DNA of 64,000 nucleotides from JANJUO01 sp942492935 (GCA_942492935.1 OW818654.1:1302001-1366000); one strand, 5' to 3'; positions 1 to 9,147 are shown, counted from the stretch's first letter. The notes: generated by a model not told the origin, from the letters alone. A program made the numbers and translations.

Positions 1-1
1 T

Positions 2-1246
2 TTTGTTGGTATGAATATATTAATTTTAGGTAATCCACCTTGGGTAACAAATTCAGACTTGGGTGTATTAAATTCTTCTAATCTTCCAAATAAAGTGAAT
101 TATAAGAAAGAAAAAGGACTTGATGCAATTACTGGAAAGGGTAATTTTGATATTGCCGAAAATATTTCATTTAAATTATTAGAAACTTTTGATAATTACA
201 ATGGCAAATTTTGTTTAATTTTAAAAAATTCTGTGATTAGAAATTTGCTGATGAATCAAAAGTTTAAGAATTTTAATATTGCATCAATAAAAAAAATTGG
301 TATTGACAGTAAAAAAGAATTCAATGCCAATGTTGACTCATCAGTTTTGGTTTGTGATTTAAATAAATTTCCCGAATTTCAAGCCACAGAATTAGATTTG
401 TATGATAAAAATACTTTAAAACAATTTGGTTGGTTCGGTAAAAATTTTGTTTCAGATATTAACCTTTACAGTATGGCAGGAGCTATTGATGGAATTTGTC
501 AATTTGAATGGCGGCAAGGTTTAAAGCACGATTTATCGCAAGTAATGGAATTAGAAAAAAAGAATGGTAGTTATTCTAATGGGTTTAATGATAAAATAGA
601 GTTAGAAGATACATTAATTTACGGATTGATGAAAAGTTCTGACTTGAAACATCAAGTTGTTGATAATATTAGGAAGTATGTAATTGTTACTCAAAATAAA
701 ATTGGACAAAATACTGATTATATCCAAGAAAAAACTCCAAATACCTACCAATATTTAAATTCTTTTTTAGGTGATTTTAATAATAGGAAATCCAGTATTT
801 ATAATTTCAAGCCGAAATTTTCAATTTTTGGAATAGGAGAATATTCATTCAAACCTTACAAAGTTGCAATATCTTCTATGTATAAGAATTATTTATTTTC
901 GTTAGTAATTTCAAAAAATCATAAGGCAGTTATGTTAGATGATACTTGCTATTTTTTGGGATTTGATAACATTGAGTATGCTGCTTACTCGTTAATTTTA
1001 CTAAATTCAGAATTAACAGAAAATTTTTTACGTTCAATTACTTTTTTAGATTCAAAAAGAGTTTTCACAAAGGATATATTGATGAGAATTGATTTTGAAA
1101 AATGTTTAAATCTATTAAGTGATGACTATTTCAAAGAGAAACTTAATACATTAAATCAAGATTTTTCTTTGAACATCAGTATGAACTCTTATGAAGAATT
1201 TAAAAAAGTGATATTTAAAGTTAAAAAGCAATTTGAATTATTTTAA
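2..1246 (+). CDS. DNA adenine methyltransferase, C-terminal part (5'-partial)
   Basis: The frame is open through the first base of the window, so this is the 3' part of a longer gene. The first ATG (11) lies directly before the catalytic motif and is not a believable start. The visible protein opens with ILGNPPWVTN, where NPPW is motif IV of N6-adenine DNA methyltransferases. The usual SAM-binding motif I must lie upstream, outside the window. About 400 residues follow the motif, which would hold the target-recognition part and, in fused type II/IIG enzymes, further domains. No endonuclease motif is evident here. It is followed 12 bp later by a Nudix gene. Methyltransferase activity is a family inference from NPPW; the specificity cannot be read. 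Confidence 0.7.
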   Translation, partial: FVGMNILILGNPPWVTNSDLGVLNSSNLPNKVNYKKEKGLDAITGKGNFDIAENISFKLLETFDNYNGKFCLILKNSVIRNLLMNQKFKNFNIASIKKIGIDSKKEFNANVDSSVLVCDLNKFPEFQATELDLYDKNTLKQFGWFGKNFVSDINLYSMAGAIDGICQFEWRQGLKHDLSQVMELEKKNGSYSNGFNDKIELEDTLIYGLMKSSDLKHQVVDNIRKYVIVTQNKIGQNTDYIQEKTPNTYQYLNSFLGDFNNRKSSIYNFKPKFSIFGIGEYSFKPYKVAISSMYKNYLFSLVISKNHKAVMLDDTCYFLGFDNIEYAAYSLILLNSELTENFLRSITFLDSKRVFTKDILMRIDFEKCLNLLSDDYFKEKLNTLNQDFSLNISMNSYEEFKKVIFKVKKQFELF

Positions 1247-1258
1247 GAATTAACAACT

Positions 1259-1918
1259 ATGCAAAAATTTATCGATTTTCTAAAAAATGCTTGTAATAAT
1301 GAATTACCTGGGATAGATTCACATTCGATTCTGGCTCCAAAATTCAAGGGAAAGTCTTTTAGGAATATGACTCCGAGCAAAGATGCCAAGGAAAGTGCAG
1401 TAATGTTGATTCTTGAGCCGAATTCTGAGTCAAATGATTTTAATATCATCTTTACTTTAAGGAGTGCATATTTAAATAAACATAGCGGTCAAATTAGCTT
1501 CCCTGGTGGTAGATTAGATATGAATGAAACACCTGAACAAGCTGCAATGCGGGAAACAAAAGAAGAAATTGGTATAGATGAATCTAATTATAAAGTTATT
1601 GCAAAATTATCTACTTTGTATGTGCCTCCATCTAATAATATTATTTACCCTTTTGTAGCAGTTTTGGAAAAGAAATCAAATTACTCAATCAATCCTGATG
1701 AAGTTGAGGAAATTTTTTCAGTTAATATTAATAATTTCAACTTGAATACGGCTATTAAATTTTACACTGATGTTTTTGATGGTTTAGAAGTACAAATTCC
1801 ATATTTCGATGTACATAAAAGCACTAAATTGTGGGGTGCAACTTCTATGATACTTGCTGAATTTCTTTTTTTATATGATGAATTTCTTAAATTGGATAAT
1901 TATAATGAAACAACTTAA
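1259..1918 (+). CDS. Nudix hydrolase, CoA pyrophosphatase (NudL-like)
   Basis: A 219-residue protein with a Nudix box beginning GGRLDMNETPEQ and ending RETKEEIGI, which matches G-x5-E-x7-RE-U-x-EE-x-G-U except that Thr replaces the usual aliphatic U. Just upstream is the segment RSAYLNKHSGQISFPGG, the extension that marks the coenzyme A pyrophosphatase subgroup (NudL/YeaB, yeast Pcd1). Such enzymes cleave CoA or oxidised CoA to 3',5'-ADP and phosphopantetheine using Mg2+ or Mn2+ held by the Nudix glutamates. It is a cytosolic housekeeping or clean-up enzyme. Its end overlaps the start of engB by 14 bp, so the two genes are probably co-transcribed. Confidence 0.85.
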   Translation: MQKFIDFLKNACNNELPGIDSHSILAPKFKGKSFRNMTPSKDAKESAVMLILEPNSESNDFNIIFTLRSAYLNKHSGQISFPGGRLDMNETPEQAAMRETKEEIGIDESNYKVIAKLSTLYVPPSNNIIYPFVAVLEKKSNYSINPDEVEEIFSVNINNFNLNTAIKFYTDVFDGLEVQIPYFDVHKSTKLWGATSMILAEFLFLYDEFLKLDNYNETT

Positions 1919-2498
1919 CGCAGATTTTATAAAATCAACTGAGAAGGTGGAACAGTTTCCACATCTAAATTTACCGGAAACTGCATTTGTGGGCAGAAGC
2001 AACGTTGGTAAGTCTTCTTTACTTAATAGTATTGTTCTTAAAAAAGGACTTGCGAAAATTAGTTCAACACCTGGCAAAACACAACATATCAACTTTTATG
2101 TAGTCGAAAATAAATGGGCTTTTGCTGACCTACCCGGCTTTGGATATGCTCAAGTTAATAAATTAAAAAGAGATGAATGGGTTAAACTTAATTTTTCATA
2201 TTTGGAAAAAAGAGAAGAACTTAAAATTATTTGTGTTTTGGTAGATAGCAGACACGACCCACAAGAAACTGATTTGGCATTAATCGAATGGCTCGAAAAT
2301 CATAAGAAAGAGTTTATGATTATTCTAACAAAATGTGATAAAATTAAACCAAAACCATTAGAAGATAGAAAAAAGCAAGTTGAGCATCTTGTTTCTCAAT
2401 GTAAATTTTGCAGAGAAGTTTTACCATATTCGATTGTTGATTTCAGAGGCAGGAATGAATTAATAGGTATATTAAAAAAAGTACTTATAAATGAATGA
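1905..2498 (+). CDS. engB: Ribosome biogenesis GTP-binding protein EngB/YsxC/YihA
   Basis: A small TRAFAC GTPase needed for large ribosomal subunit assembly. The G1 motif GRSNVGKSS (residues 30-38), the G2 region around STPGKTQ, G3 DLPGFGYA and G4 TKCDK are all present in order. Starting at ATG 1905 gives 197 residues, the usual length for the family. The longer frame that begins at 1854 would add 17 hydrophobic residues lying wholly within the end of the Nudix gene and is not expected. The start overlaps the Nudix stop by 14 bp in another frame, suggesting translational coupling. The gene is complete and looks functional. Confidence 0.93.
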   Translation: MKQLNADFIKSTEKVEQFPHLNLPETAFVGRSNVGKSSLLNSIVLKKGLAKISSTPGKTQHINFYVVENKWAFADLPGFGYAQVNKLKRDEWVKLNFSYLEKREELKIICVLVDSRHDPQETDLALIEWLENHKKEFMIILTKCDKIKPKPLEDRKKQVEHLVSQCKFCREVLPYSIVDFRGRNELIGILKKVLINE

Positions 2499-2893
2499 CA
2501 CAATTGACAATATTATGTCACTTAGAACATGTTGTCCTCTTGTCATGCTGAAATTGATTCAGAATCTATATTAGTTTTGTAATTCTGAAGTGCGGAACAA
2601 ATATATTTAAAAAATATGCAAAATGACACCATTATAAAAAATTGTAGTCATTGGTAGATTGTTTCAGAACCCTCAATGTAGAATTAATTCAAATCCCCCT
2701 TTCCCCCTTTATTAAAGGAGGATTAAGGAGGATTTCCTTCATCCGAAGTTAATTGGAACTGCCTCAAAAATCGTCATACTGATGCAAGGAAAAAAGATGT
2801 CATTGATAACTTGTTTCAGAATCCATTCCGCTTTGGAATTCTGAACTTGTTTCTGAAAAGAATCAAATAATTTATAATATTGACAATTATGAA
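2499..2893. other. Gene-free spacer with dispersed repeats
   Basis: No convincing gene. Three repeat-like pieces are visible. At 2541-2569 is a weak copy of the TCATTCTGAA...TTCAGAATC module that recurs at 15 kb and 30 kb. At 2691-2734 is an imperfect C-rich palindrome (AAATCCCCCTTTCCCCC facing AAAGGAGG...GGAGGATTT). At 2810-2856 is another copy of the CTTGTTTCAGAATCCATT module and its inverse. The spacer lies between convergent genes (engB on + and the secreted-protein gene on -). A transcription end here is expected, but I see no clean hairpin with a T-run. Confidence 0.5.
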
Positions 2894-4357
2894 TTACTTT
2901 AGGATAGAGAATTTTCCAATATAAAACAAATCATTCTGTTGATTTTTTATTTTGAAAAAATATAAACCATTTTTCAAATCAGGTAATTGAATCCAATTTG
3001 CATTAATATCATTTTCAAAAACTAATTTGCCATTAATATCGAAAATAGAAATAATTTTATCAAATATTTCACTGTCGGATTTAATAATCAAATTATTACT
3101 AATTGGATTAAAGTAAGCATCAGTAGTTGAGTTTTGTTCATGAACAGATACTGTTAAATCTTCTTCTTTGAATGGGTTGCCCCATTCTTCATCACCTTTT
3201 TTATAATACAATAAACCCCGAGTACTGATTTCCATAGATGAAAAATAAAATGGTCCACCGATTCCTTTATAGTATTTGGTCACCCCAACATCTGTTGGTT
3301 CGTAATAACATTCATTATTTTCATAATAATGCAGTATAAAATTTACTACAAAAGCAAGTTTGTTTAATTTTTCATCGAAAGAGTAATTGGATACTACAAG
3401 GTCAGATTTATAATCAGAAAAATCCCCAACTTTTGAATATTCTAATTTGTCCTCGTTTTTAAATATGTAAGAAATTGCTGTATCAGCATTGAAATATGTT
3501 GTAGTATCTATTTTATACATTATATCTTTTTCATACAATTTTTCAATTTTCTTGAATACATAATCAACTTTAATTTTATCAGTTTTTGTAACTTTTTTAC
3601 TTTTAACTTTTAAAATCGCACTTAAACTATATGTTCCAATTGTTGAATGATAATACTCATAGGTATGAAATTCATCTCCAATTTCATAATCATAAATATC
3701 TTTTTTGGAAAATGTTTCATAAATTGGATTATTCACCGTAAAAAATGTGAGCAATCCAGCGTTATTAAACATATTCGTTGGTTGATTGTTAATATTGTAC
3801 CAATTTAAGATGCCATAGTTTTTGCTTATTAAAAGTGGTTCATTGATCACATAAATTTTTATTGTAGAATCATAATGTTCAGCAATTGTTAAATGTATTG
3901 CTTTAACGCTATCTGTTTTGTTATCAAAATCTGTAACAAAAAAATCTGTAACTTTTGCTTTAACCTTAAAATGAGCAGGAAAATTCACAAATGTCCATTC
4001 GCTTTCAATTTCTGATTTATCCATAATAAAAAAAGTGTCGTTATTTACATTTACAAATTGCCAAAAATTATTCTTTAATTTGATTTCTTTACCAAGCCAA
4101 GAATAAGGAGTATTTCTAAAGCAACCCTTTTTATCGTCATAAATTATAGAAGGATGATTATACAAAATTTTTTCTCCTTCATTTTCTATTACCGAATCTA
4201 TTTTTATTTGGAAAAATACATTACGCTCATACTTAGGACTACTTTTTGAATTAAATAATGTAATATTATCAGGAATTATTGGTGAATAATCTTTAGATAT
4301 TGCAGAACATAATGTTACAAAAATAAACATACTAATAAGAATTAAAGACTTTTTCAT
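2894..4357 (-). CDS. Secreted protein with T9SS-type C-terminal sorting domain
   Basis: A 487-residue protein with an N-terminal signal peptide (MKKSLILISMFIFVTLCSA) and a C-terminal domain of about 75 residues (IIKSDSEIFDKIISIFDING, then GKLVFE, LPDLKNGLYFFKI and a final FSILK). That is the pattern of type A sorting domains of the type IX secretion system: an 'xYDxxGKxV' strand followed by 'L..G.Y.xxI'. The middle 390 residues are rich in Tyr, Asp and Lys, with repeated K-V-K/D-F beta-like stretches. I recognise no enzymatic motif in it. It stands alone on the minus strand between spacers. Export and surface attachment are inferred from the two terminal signals; the function is unknown. Confidence 0.7.
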   Translation of the reverse strand: MKKSLILISMFIFVTLCSAISKDYSPIIPDNITLFNSKSSPKYERNVFFQIKIDSVIENEGEKILYNHPSIIYDDKKGCFRNTPYSWLGKEIKLKNNFWQFVNVNNDTFFIMDKSEIESEWTFVNFPAHFKVKAKVTDFFVTDFDNKTDSVKAIHLTIAEHYDSTIKIYVINEPLLISKNYGILNWYNINNQPTNMFNNAGLLTFFTVNNPIYETFSKKDIYDYEIGDEFHTYEYYHSTIGTYSLSAILKVKSKKVTKTDKIKVDYVFKKIEKLYEKDIMYKIDTTTYFNADTAISYIFKNEDKLEYSKVGDFSDYKSDLVVSNYSFDEKLNKLAFVVNFILHYYENNECYYEPTDVGVTKYYKGIGGPFYFSSMEISTRGLLYYKKGDEEWGNPFKEEDLTVSVHEQNSTTDAYFNPISNNLIIKSDSEIFDKIISIFDINGKLVFENDINANWIQLPDLKNGLYFFKIKNQQNDLFYIGKFSILK

Positions 4358-4463
4358 AATTGGCTCTTTTTATAATCGAAATTATTTCGAATAGTTATTT
4401 ATAATATTAACATAGAACAATAAATAAACATTTCAAATTATCTCATTAATTATCTGGCTATAA

Positions 4464-4940
4464 TTATTTCTTTTTAAATTCGTTAAAATCATATACTTCT
4501 TTTTCAAAGCCACTAAGTAATGGATATACTTTTTCTAAATAAAAGTATTTATTTGATGTTTCAAAGTTTTTTGCTCTAATTTCTACAGTAATTCCACCAT
4601 AATATTGTATGTAATTGAGTATTGAATCATAAGGAAATTCTTTTGGAAAATTCGAACTGCCCTTTAATCTAAAATAAGCATCAATTTGTAAAGATGGATC
4701 CACCAATTTGCCTTGGTAATTGTAGAATCTAAGTCTAAACAATGAATCATTCCTACTGACAAATTCAACCCATTTGCCACCATCACATCCTCCTATCCAT
4801 TTTGCACTTTTGGGAATTAATTTTTTCCGGTTAGGTTCTGGACACGGTGCATTAAATGTTAATACTACATATCCAATTGCTATAATTAAAAATAATATTA
4901 TTGATAGAATTGTATATTTATAGATTTTTGAATTTTGCAT
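4464..4940 (-). CDS. Membrane-anchored protein of unknown function
   Basis: A 158-residue protein with one N-terminal hydrophobic segment (about residues 9-29, YTILSIILFLIIAIGYVVLTF), consistent with an inner-membrane anchor or an uncleaved signal. The rest is soluble and would face the periplasm. It contains the notable string KSAKWIGGCDGGKWVEF, with two Cys in the exported region (one near PCPEPN, one in GGCDGG) that could form a disulfide. I do not recognise the family. The gene is separate from its neighbours, with about 100 bp on each side, and shows no frameshift. Confidence 0.55.
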   Translation of the reverse strand: MQNSKIYKYTILSIILFLIIAIGYVVLTFNAPCPEPNRKKLIPKSAKWIGGCDGGKWVEFVSRNDSLFRLRFYNYQGKLVDPSLQIDAYFRLKGSSNFPKEFPYDSILNYIQYYGGITVEIRAKNFETSNKYFYLEKVYPLLSGFEKEVYDFNEFKKK

Positions 4941-5049
4941 TGATTTTTATGTTGAAGTTTTACTATTTTACAATTCTTACCTACATTCAAAACACAAATT
5001 TAACAAATGTTTAAAGATAAAAAAATTAAAATAATATATTGAAAAAGAA

Positions 5050-5364
5050 TTAATCTACATAAGCTTCTTTAATTATCATTTTTACTTTTTGTATTAAATG
5101 TTGTTCAAGTTTGTCCAAGATTGATAAAACTCTACTTCTTATTTGGTCAAGTACTATCCATCCGTTTACTTTTTTAGAATTTATTGCTGTTCTTGTTGGA
5201 TATTTTTTGGAAGTGTTTGTAATTGGAGCAATAATAATTGTTTGAAGATAATGATTCATTTCATTAGGAGAAAGTACTAAGCAAGGTCTTGTATTCTTCA
5301 TTTCATTGCTAATTGTTGGATCTAAATTTACAACAACAATATCATATTGTTCGATTATCATCAT
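5050..5364 (-). CDS. mazF: MazF/PemK-type endoribonuclease toxin
   Basis: A 104-residue protein with the MazF/PemK core: an N-terminal strand YDIVVVNLDPT followed by EMKNTRPCLVLSPNEMN (the Rx(P)-(C/A)-(L/V)-V-(L/I)SP signature), then IIIAPITN and the GWIVLDQIRSRV stretch that carries the conserved D-Q-(I/L)-R. Members are sequence-specific mRNA interferases held inactive by a co-encoded antitoxin. The start ATG overlaps the antitoxin stop as ATGA (5361-5364), the usual coupling in type II modules. The length is normal and all landmarks are intact, so it is probably active. The cleavage sequence cannot be told from the protein. Confidence 0.88.
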   Translation of the reverse strand: MMIIEQYDIVVVNLDPTISNEMKNTRPCLVLSPNEMNHYLQTIIIAPITNTSKKYPTRTAINSKKVNGWIVLDQIRSRVLSILDKLEQHLIQKVKMIIKEAYVD

Positions 5365-5597
5365 GAAATATCTTCATCAAGAAATACATCATCTATTAGA
5401 AGTTCATCATCTCCATTAGAATGCATCAATTTAAAGGCATCATCCCAACCTTTTCTTGGAATATATTTTGGCTTTAATACAATTTTGTTTTGTTCAATAA
5501 CAATATCAATTTTATCAAAATAACCTAAATTATTGATAATATTGTCTGGTAAAATTAATCCTTTTGATTTACCAATTTGTACTAATTGAACTTCCAT
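5361..5597 (-). CDS. mazE: MazE/AbrB-type antitoxin
   Basis: A small protein that opens with the AbrB/MazE swapped-hairpin DNA-binding fold: VQLVQIGKSKGLILPDNIINNL, in which G-(K/N)-S-(x)-G-(L/I)-x-(L/I)-P is the family signature. The acidic C-terminus (SNGDDELLIDDVFLDEDIS) is the kind of flexible tail that wraps the MazF dimer. The longer frame begins with TTG at 5609; the ATG at 5597 (MEVQLV) fits the family start better, giving 78 residues. The complex usually represses its own promoter, which would lie upstream of 5597. It is co-transcribed with the toxin. Confidence 0.82.
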   Translation of the reverse strand: MEVQLVQIGKSKGLILPDNIINNLGYFDKIDIVIEQNKIVLKPKYIPRKGWDDAFKLMHSNGDDELLIDDVFLDEDIS

Positions 5598-5672
5598 AAC
5601 AAATCTCAAAATTATTTTTATTAAACTTTAAATAAAGGACAATTATTATTTAATTTTAGTTTAATTCCCCCC

Positions 5673-5706
5673 AAAAAAAGAGCCAATTAATTTCTTAATC
5701 GGCTCT
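5673..5706 (-). terminator. Rho-independent terminator (downstream of sdhB)
   Basis: Read on the minus strand, this is a 12-bp stem (AGAGCCGATTAA pairing with TTAATTGGCTCT, one G-T wobble) closed by a GAAA tetraloop and followed at once by a run of seven T. It sits 27 bp past the sdhB stop and ends the sdhCAB operon. On the plus strand the A-run precedes the stem, so it is directional. Confidence 0.85.
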
Positions 5707-5732
5707 ATGAACTTTAAAATGAAAATCAGTTT

Positions 5733-6473
5733 CTAAAACAATGTTGCTTTTAAGAATTCTCTGTTGAGCATTGCAATAAAATCTACTGAAATGCTTTTTG
5801 GACAAGCCGCTTCGCATTCATAATGATTTGTACAAGCACCAAATCCTTCTATTTGCATTTGTTCCACCATTGCCAAGGCACGAAGTTTGCGTTCTGGCTG
5901 ACCTTGTGGCAATAATGCAAGTTGCCCAACTTTTGCAGATGTAAAGAGCATAGCCGCACCATTTGGACATGCTGCTACACATGCACCGCAACCAATACAC
6001 TGAGCTGCGTCCATTGCTTTATCAGCATTTACCTTTGAAATTGGCAAAGCATTTGCATCTTGTGCCTGACCAGTATTCACACTAACATAACCACCTGCTT
6101 GGATGATTCTATCAAATGAGCTTCTATCAACAACAAGGTCTTTAATAACCGGAAATGCCTTTGCTCTAAATGGTTCGATATATAATTCATCGCCATCTTT
6201 GAATTTTCTCATGTGAAGTTGGCAAGTTGTTGTTGCCGCTTCTGGACCATGTGGAGTACCATTGATTGTGCAAGAACAAGCTCCGCAAATTCCTTCGCGA
6301 CAATCGTGGTCGAATGCAACTGGTTCGTTACCTTCAGTAATTAATTGCTCATTTAATACATCGAGCATTTCAAGGAATGACATATCCTCTTCAACATGGT
6401 CGAGTTTATAAGTAGCAAACTGTCCTTTTGCGTTTGCGTTTTTCTGTCTCCAGATTTGTAGTGTCAGTTTCAT
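5733..6473 (-). CDS. sdhB: Succinate dehydrogenase/fumarate reductase iron-sulfur subunit
   Basis: A 246-residue electron-transfer subunit. The N-terminal ferredoxin domain holds a [2Fe-2S] centre with C58, C63, C66 and C83 (CREGICGAC and TTCQL). The C-terminal domain has CIGCGACVAACP (C158, C161, C164, C168) and C213, C219, C223, which supply the [4Fe-4S] and [3Fe-4S] centres. It passes electrons between the FAD of SdhA and the quinone/haem subunit SdhC at the inner membrane. It is the last gene of sdhC-sdhA-sdhB; its ATG overlaps the sdhA stop by one base. Whether the complex runs as succinate oxidase or fumarate reductase in vivo cannot be decided from the sequence. Confidence 0.95.
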   Translation of the reverse strand: MKLTLQIWRQKNANAKGQFATYKLDHVEEDMSFLEMLDVLNEQLITEGNEPVAFDHDCREGICGACSCTINGTPHGPEAATTTCQLHMRKFKDGDELYIEPFRAKAFPVIKDLVVDRSSFDRIIQAGGYVSVNTGQAQDANALPISKVNADKAMDAAQCIGCGACVAACPNGAAMLFTSAKVGQLALLPQGQPERKLRALAMVEQMQIEGFGACTNHYECEAACPKSISVDFIAMLNREFLKATLF

Positions 6474-8386
6474 TATTTATAACTCCTTACAGCTAACTTC
6501 ACATTTTCAAATTCAAGTGGTTCAATATGACGAATTGGTTTTTTGTCCACGCCTTTGTATTCCCAAGCGGCAACGTGGCTAAATTTTTCGTCATTACGCA
6601 TTGCTTCGCCATCTTCAGTCTGATATTCTTCTCTGAAGTGTCCGCCACAAGATTCTTCTCTTTCGAGAGCATCCCATGCCATTAATTCTGCAAATTCAAG
6701 AAAATCTGCAACGCGGTTTGCTTTTTCAAGAGCAATATTCAAATCGTTAGATTCGCCAACAACATTAACATTTTGCCAAAATTCTGCTCTAATTTTTGGA
6801 ATTTCTTGAAGAGCAATTTTTAAGCCCTTTTCATTTCTGCCCATTCCAACATAATCCCACATGATTTTTCCAAGTTCTTTATGGAAATAAGTAGGAGTTT
6901 TCTTTCCTTTAATTGAAAGAAGTTTGTTGATTTTGTCAGTTGCTTCTGCTTCTGCTTTTTTGAATTCAGGATGATTTGTATCAACTTTTTCAAATTTAGA
7001 AGTAGCAAAGTAATCGCCAATTGTATATGGAATAACGAAATAACCATCTGCCAAACCTTGCATCAAAGCACTTGCACCCAAGCGATTTGCACCATGGTCA
7101 GAGAAGTTTGCTTCGCCAAGAACGTGCATACCAGGAATTGTTGACATCAAATTATAATCTACCCACAAACCACCCATTGTATAGTGAGATGCAGGATAAA
7201 TCATCATCGGAGTTGTATATGGGTCATCGCCTGTAATGCGTTCATACATTTCAAAAAGATTGCCATATCTCTCTTCGATTTTATCTTTTCCAAGTCGTTG
7301 AATTGATTCAGCAAAGTCAAGATATACACCATAACCAGTAGAACTAATACCGCGACCATCATCACATGCTTGTTTTGCAGCACGTGAAGAAATATCACGA
7401 GGTGCAAGATTACCAAAACTTGGATATTTTCTTTCGAGGTAATAATCTCTTTCATCTTCTGGAATTTGATTTGGTGGACGTTTGTCGCCTTGCTTCTTTG
7501 GAACCCAGATTCTTCCATCATTACGCAAAGATTCACTCATAAGTGTAAGTTTGGATTGGTGATCGCCACTTACAGGAATACAGGTTGGGTGAATTTGAGT
7601 ATAGCAAGGATTTGCAAAAGCCGCACCTTTTTTATAGGCACGATAAGTTGCAGTAACATTACATGCTTGTGCATTTGTGGAGAGGAAAAATACATTTCCA
7701 TATCCACCAGTTGCAAGAATTACAGAATCTGCTGAATGTGATTCAATTTTTCCTGTAACCAAATCGCGTGTTACGATACCACGAGCAACGCCATTAATCA
7801 AAACAACATCCATCATCTCTTTACGAGTATGAAGTTTCACTTTGCCCAGATGAACCTGACGCATTAATGCTTGATATGCTCCAAGCAACAATTGCTGTCC
7901 TGTTTGTCCTCTTGCATAAAACGTTCTGGAAACTTGTGCTCCACCAAAGGAACGATTATCAAGCAAACCACCATATTCTCTTGCAAATGGAACGCCTTGA
8001 GCAACGCATTGGTCAATAATATCAACACTTACTTCTGCCAAACGATGAACATTTGCTTCGCGTGCTCTAAAGTCGCCACCTTTTACAGTATCATAGAATA
8101 ATCGGTGAACACTATCTCCATCATTTTGATAATTTTTTGCGGCATTAATACCACCTTGTGCGGCAATAGAGTGTGCTCTACGAGATGAATCATTATATGT
8201 AAATGATTCAACATTATAACCAAGTTCGGCAAGAGAAGCCGCCGCAGAAGCACCAGCTAATCCAGTTCCAACAATAATTACTTTGTATTTTCTTTTATTG
8301 GCAGGATTTACCAATTTCAAATCAAATTTGTGTTTATCCCATTTCTTTTCAATAGGTCCGCTTGGAATTTTTGAATTTAATATCAT
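6473..8386 (-). CDS. sdhA: Succinate dehydrogenase/fumarate reductase flavoprotein subunit
   Basis: A 637-residue catalytic subunit. A dinucleotide-binding motif GTGLAGASAA lies at residues 40-49. RRAHSIAAQGG contains His72, the expected site of covalent FAD attachment. The substrate-site region includes SRTFYARGQTGQQ, the HPTCIPVSG segment and HYTMGGLWVDY. It interconverts succinate and fumarate. The length and motif set fit the type B (Bacteroides/Wolinella/Bacillus-like) enzymes. The start overlaps the sdhC stop as ATGA and the end overlaps the sdhB start, so the operon is tightly coupled. No missing catalytic residue was noticed. Confidence 0.95.
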   Translation of the reverse strand: MILNSKIPSGPIEKKWDKHKFDLKLVNPANKRKYKVIIVGTGLAGASAAASLAELGYNVESFTYNDSSRRAHSIAAQGGINAAKNYQNDGDSVHRLFYDTVKGGDFRAREANVHRLAEVSVDIIDQCVAQGVPFAREYGGLLDNRSFGGAQVSRTFYARGQTGQQLLLGAYQALMRQVHLGKVKLHTRKEMMDVVLINGVARGIVTRDLVTGKIESHSADSVILATGGYGNVFFLSTNAQACNVTATYRAYKKGAAFANPCYTQIHPTCIPVSGDHQSKLTLMSESLRNDGRIWVPKKQGDKRPPNQIPEDERDYYLERKYPSFGNLAPRDISSRAAKQACDDGRGISSTGYGVYLDFAESIQRLGKDKIEERYGNLFEMYERITGDDPYTTPMMIYPASHYTMGGLWVDYNLMSTIPGMHVLGEANFSDHGANRLGASALMQGLADGYFVIPYTIGDYFATSKFEKVDTNHPEFKKAEAEATDKINKLLSIKGKKTPTYFHKELGKIMWDYVGMGRNEKGLKIALQEIPKIRAEFWQNVNVVGESNDLNIALEKANRVADFLEFAELMAWDALEREESCGGHFREEYQTEDGEAMRNDEKFSHVAAWEYKGVDKKPIRHIEPLEFENVKLAVRSYK

Positions 8387-9147
8387 AATCCTATAACTCC
8401 TTTACCATATCCAAAAACCAAGACTGCAAATGGTACACTTGCAAAACCAAGTGCAAGAACTAAACCGATGATTTTTGAAAGAGATATTAATATTGGTGAA
8501 ATTTTAGGACCACTCCAGCCCAATGTTTGAAACATACTTTGAATTGCATGAGATAAATGAAATCCAAGCATAATTACAGCAAAAATGTAAAAAATTGAAA
8601 TTAAAGGATTACTAAATCCTGTAATTACCATTTTATAGGCATCATGTCTTTCAAATATTCCTGCTGAATCACCTGAAGATAGTCCATGAGCTTCAAAGAA
8701 TGGATTACTAACCGATGGACCATAGTTTTCTACATATTGTTTATATTCCGGGTTGGTAACACCAACTGTGAAATGCAAAAGATGATATGTAGCAAAAAGG
8801 AAAATCAAAATACCGGTATAAATCATAGTGCGGGAATAAATTGTAGATTTCACAAATCTCTTCACACTGTAACCTTCGGGCTTTGCCGCAAGATTGATAA
8901 ATTTCAGCTTAAGAGATGTGTAAACGTGAAGTACAATTGAAATTAACATTACAATTCTTACCATCCAAATTAATTCACCTGAACTAACTTGCAAAAAATG
9001 AGCATAAGAATTGAATACTTCACGCCCAAGAAATACCTGCATATTTCCCAAGCAATGCCCCAAAAGAAACATTACAAGTATGAAACCGGTTGCAGCCATT
9101 ACAACTTTGTTGAATATGACCGAGCTAAACGGGTTAAACTTACTCAT
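8383..9147 (-). CDS. sdhC: Succinate dehydrogenase/fumarate reductase cytochrome b subunit (type B)
   Basis: A 254-residue integral membrane protein with five hydrophobic segments, the arrangement of single-subunit dihaem type B anchors. The first contains VMAATGFILVMFLLGHCLGN, with a haem-ligand-type His. Further histidines lie in later helices (SIVLHVYTSL, TYHLLHFTVG, GFHLSHAIQSM). It anchors SdhAB in the inner membrane and exchanges electrons with menaquinone. Genome order C-A-B and the absence of a separate sdhD agree with type B. It is the first gene of the operon. The upstream 230 bp are AT-rich, and I found no promoter there that I would commit to. Confidence 0.92.
   Translation of the reverse strand: MSKFNPFSSVIFNKVVMAATGFILVMFLLGHCLGNMQVFLGREVFNSYAHFLQVSSGELIWMVRIVMLISIVLHVYTSLKLKFINLAAKPEGYSVKRFVKSTIYSRTMIYTGILIFLFATYHLLHFTVGVTNPEYKQYVENYGPSVSNPFFEAHGLSSGDSAGIFERHDAYKMVITGFSNPLISIFYIFAVIMLGFHLSHAIQSMFQTLGWSGPKISPILISLSKIIGLVLALGFASVPFAVLVFGYGKGVIGL

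Noticed and set aside
1854..1904. Longer engB start at 1854
   Set aside because: It adds a hydrophobic stretch within the Nudix gene that is absent from the family; ATG 1905 gives the standard length.
7466..8101. Plus-strand frames of 76-89 codons inside sdhA
   Set aside because: Antisense shadows of a strongly conserved coding sequence; the translations are Cys/Ile-rich with no motif.
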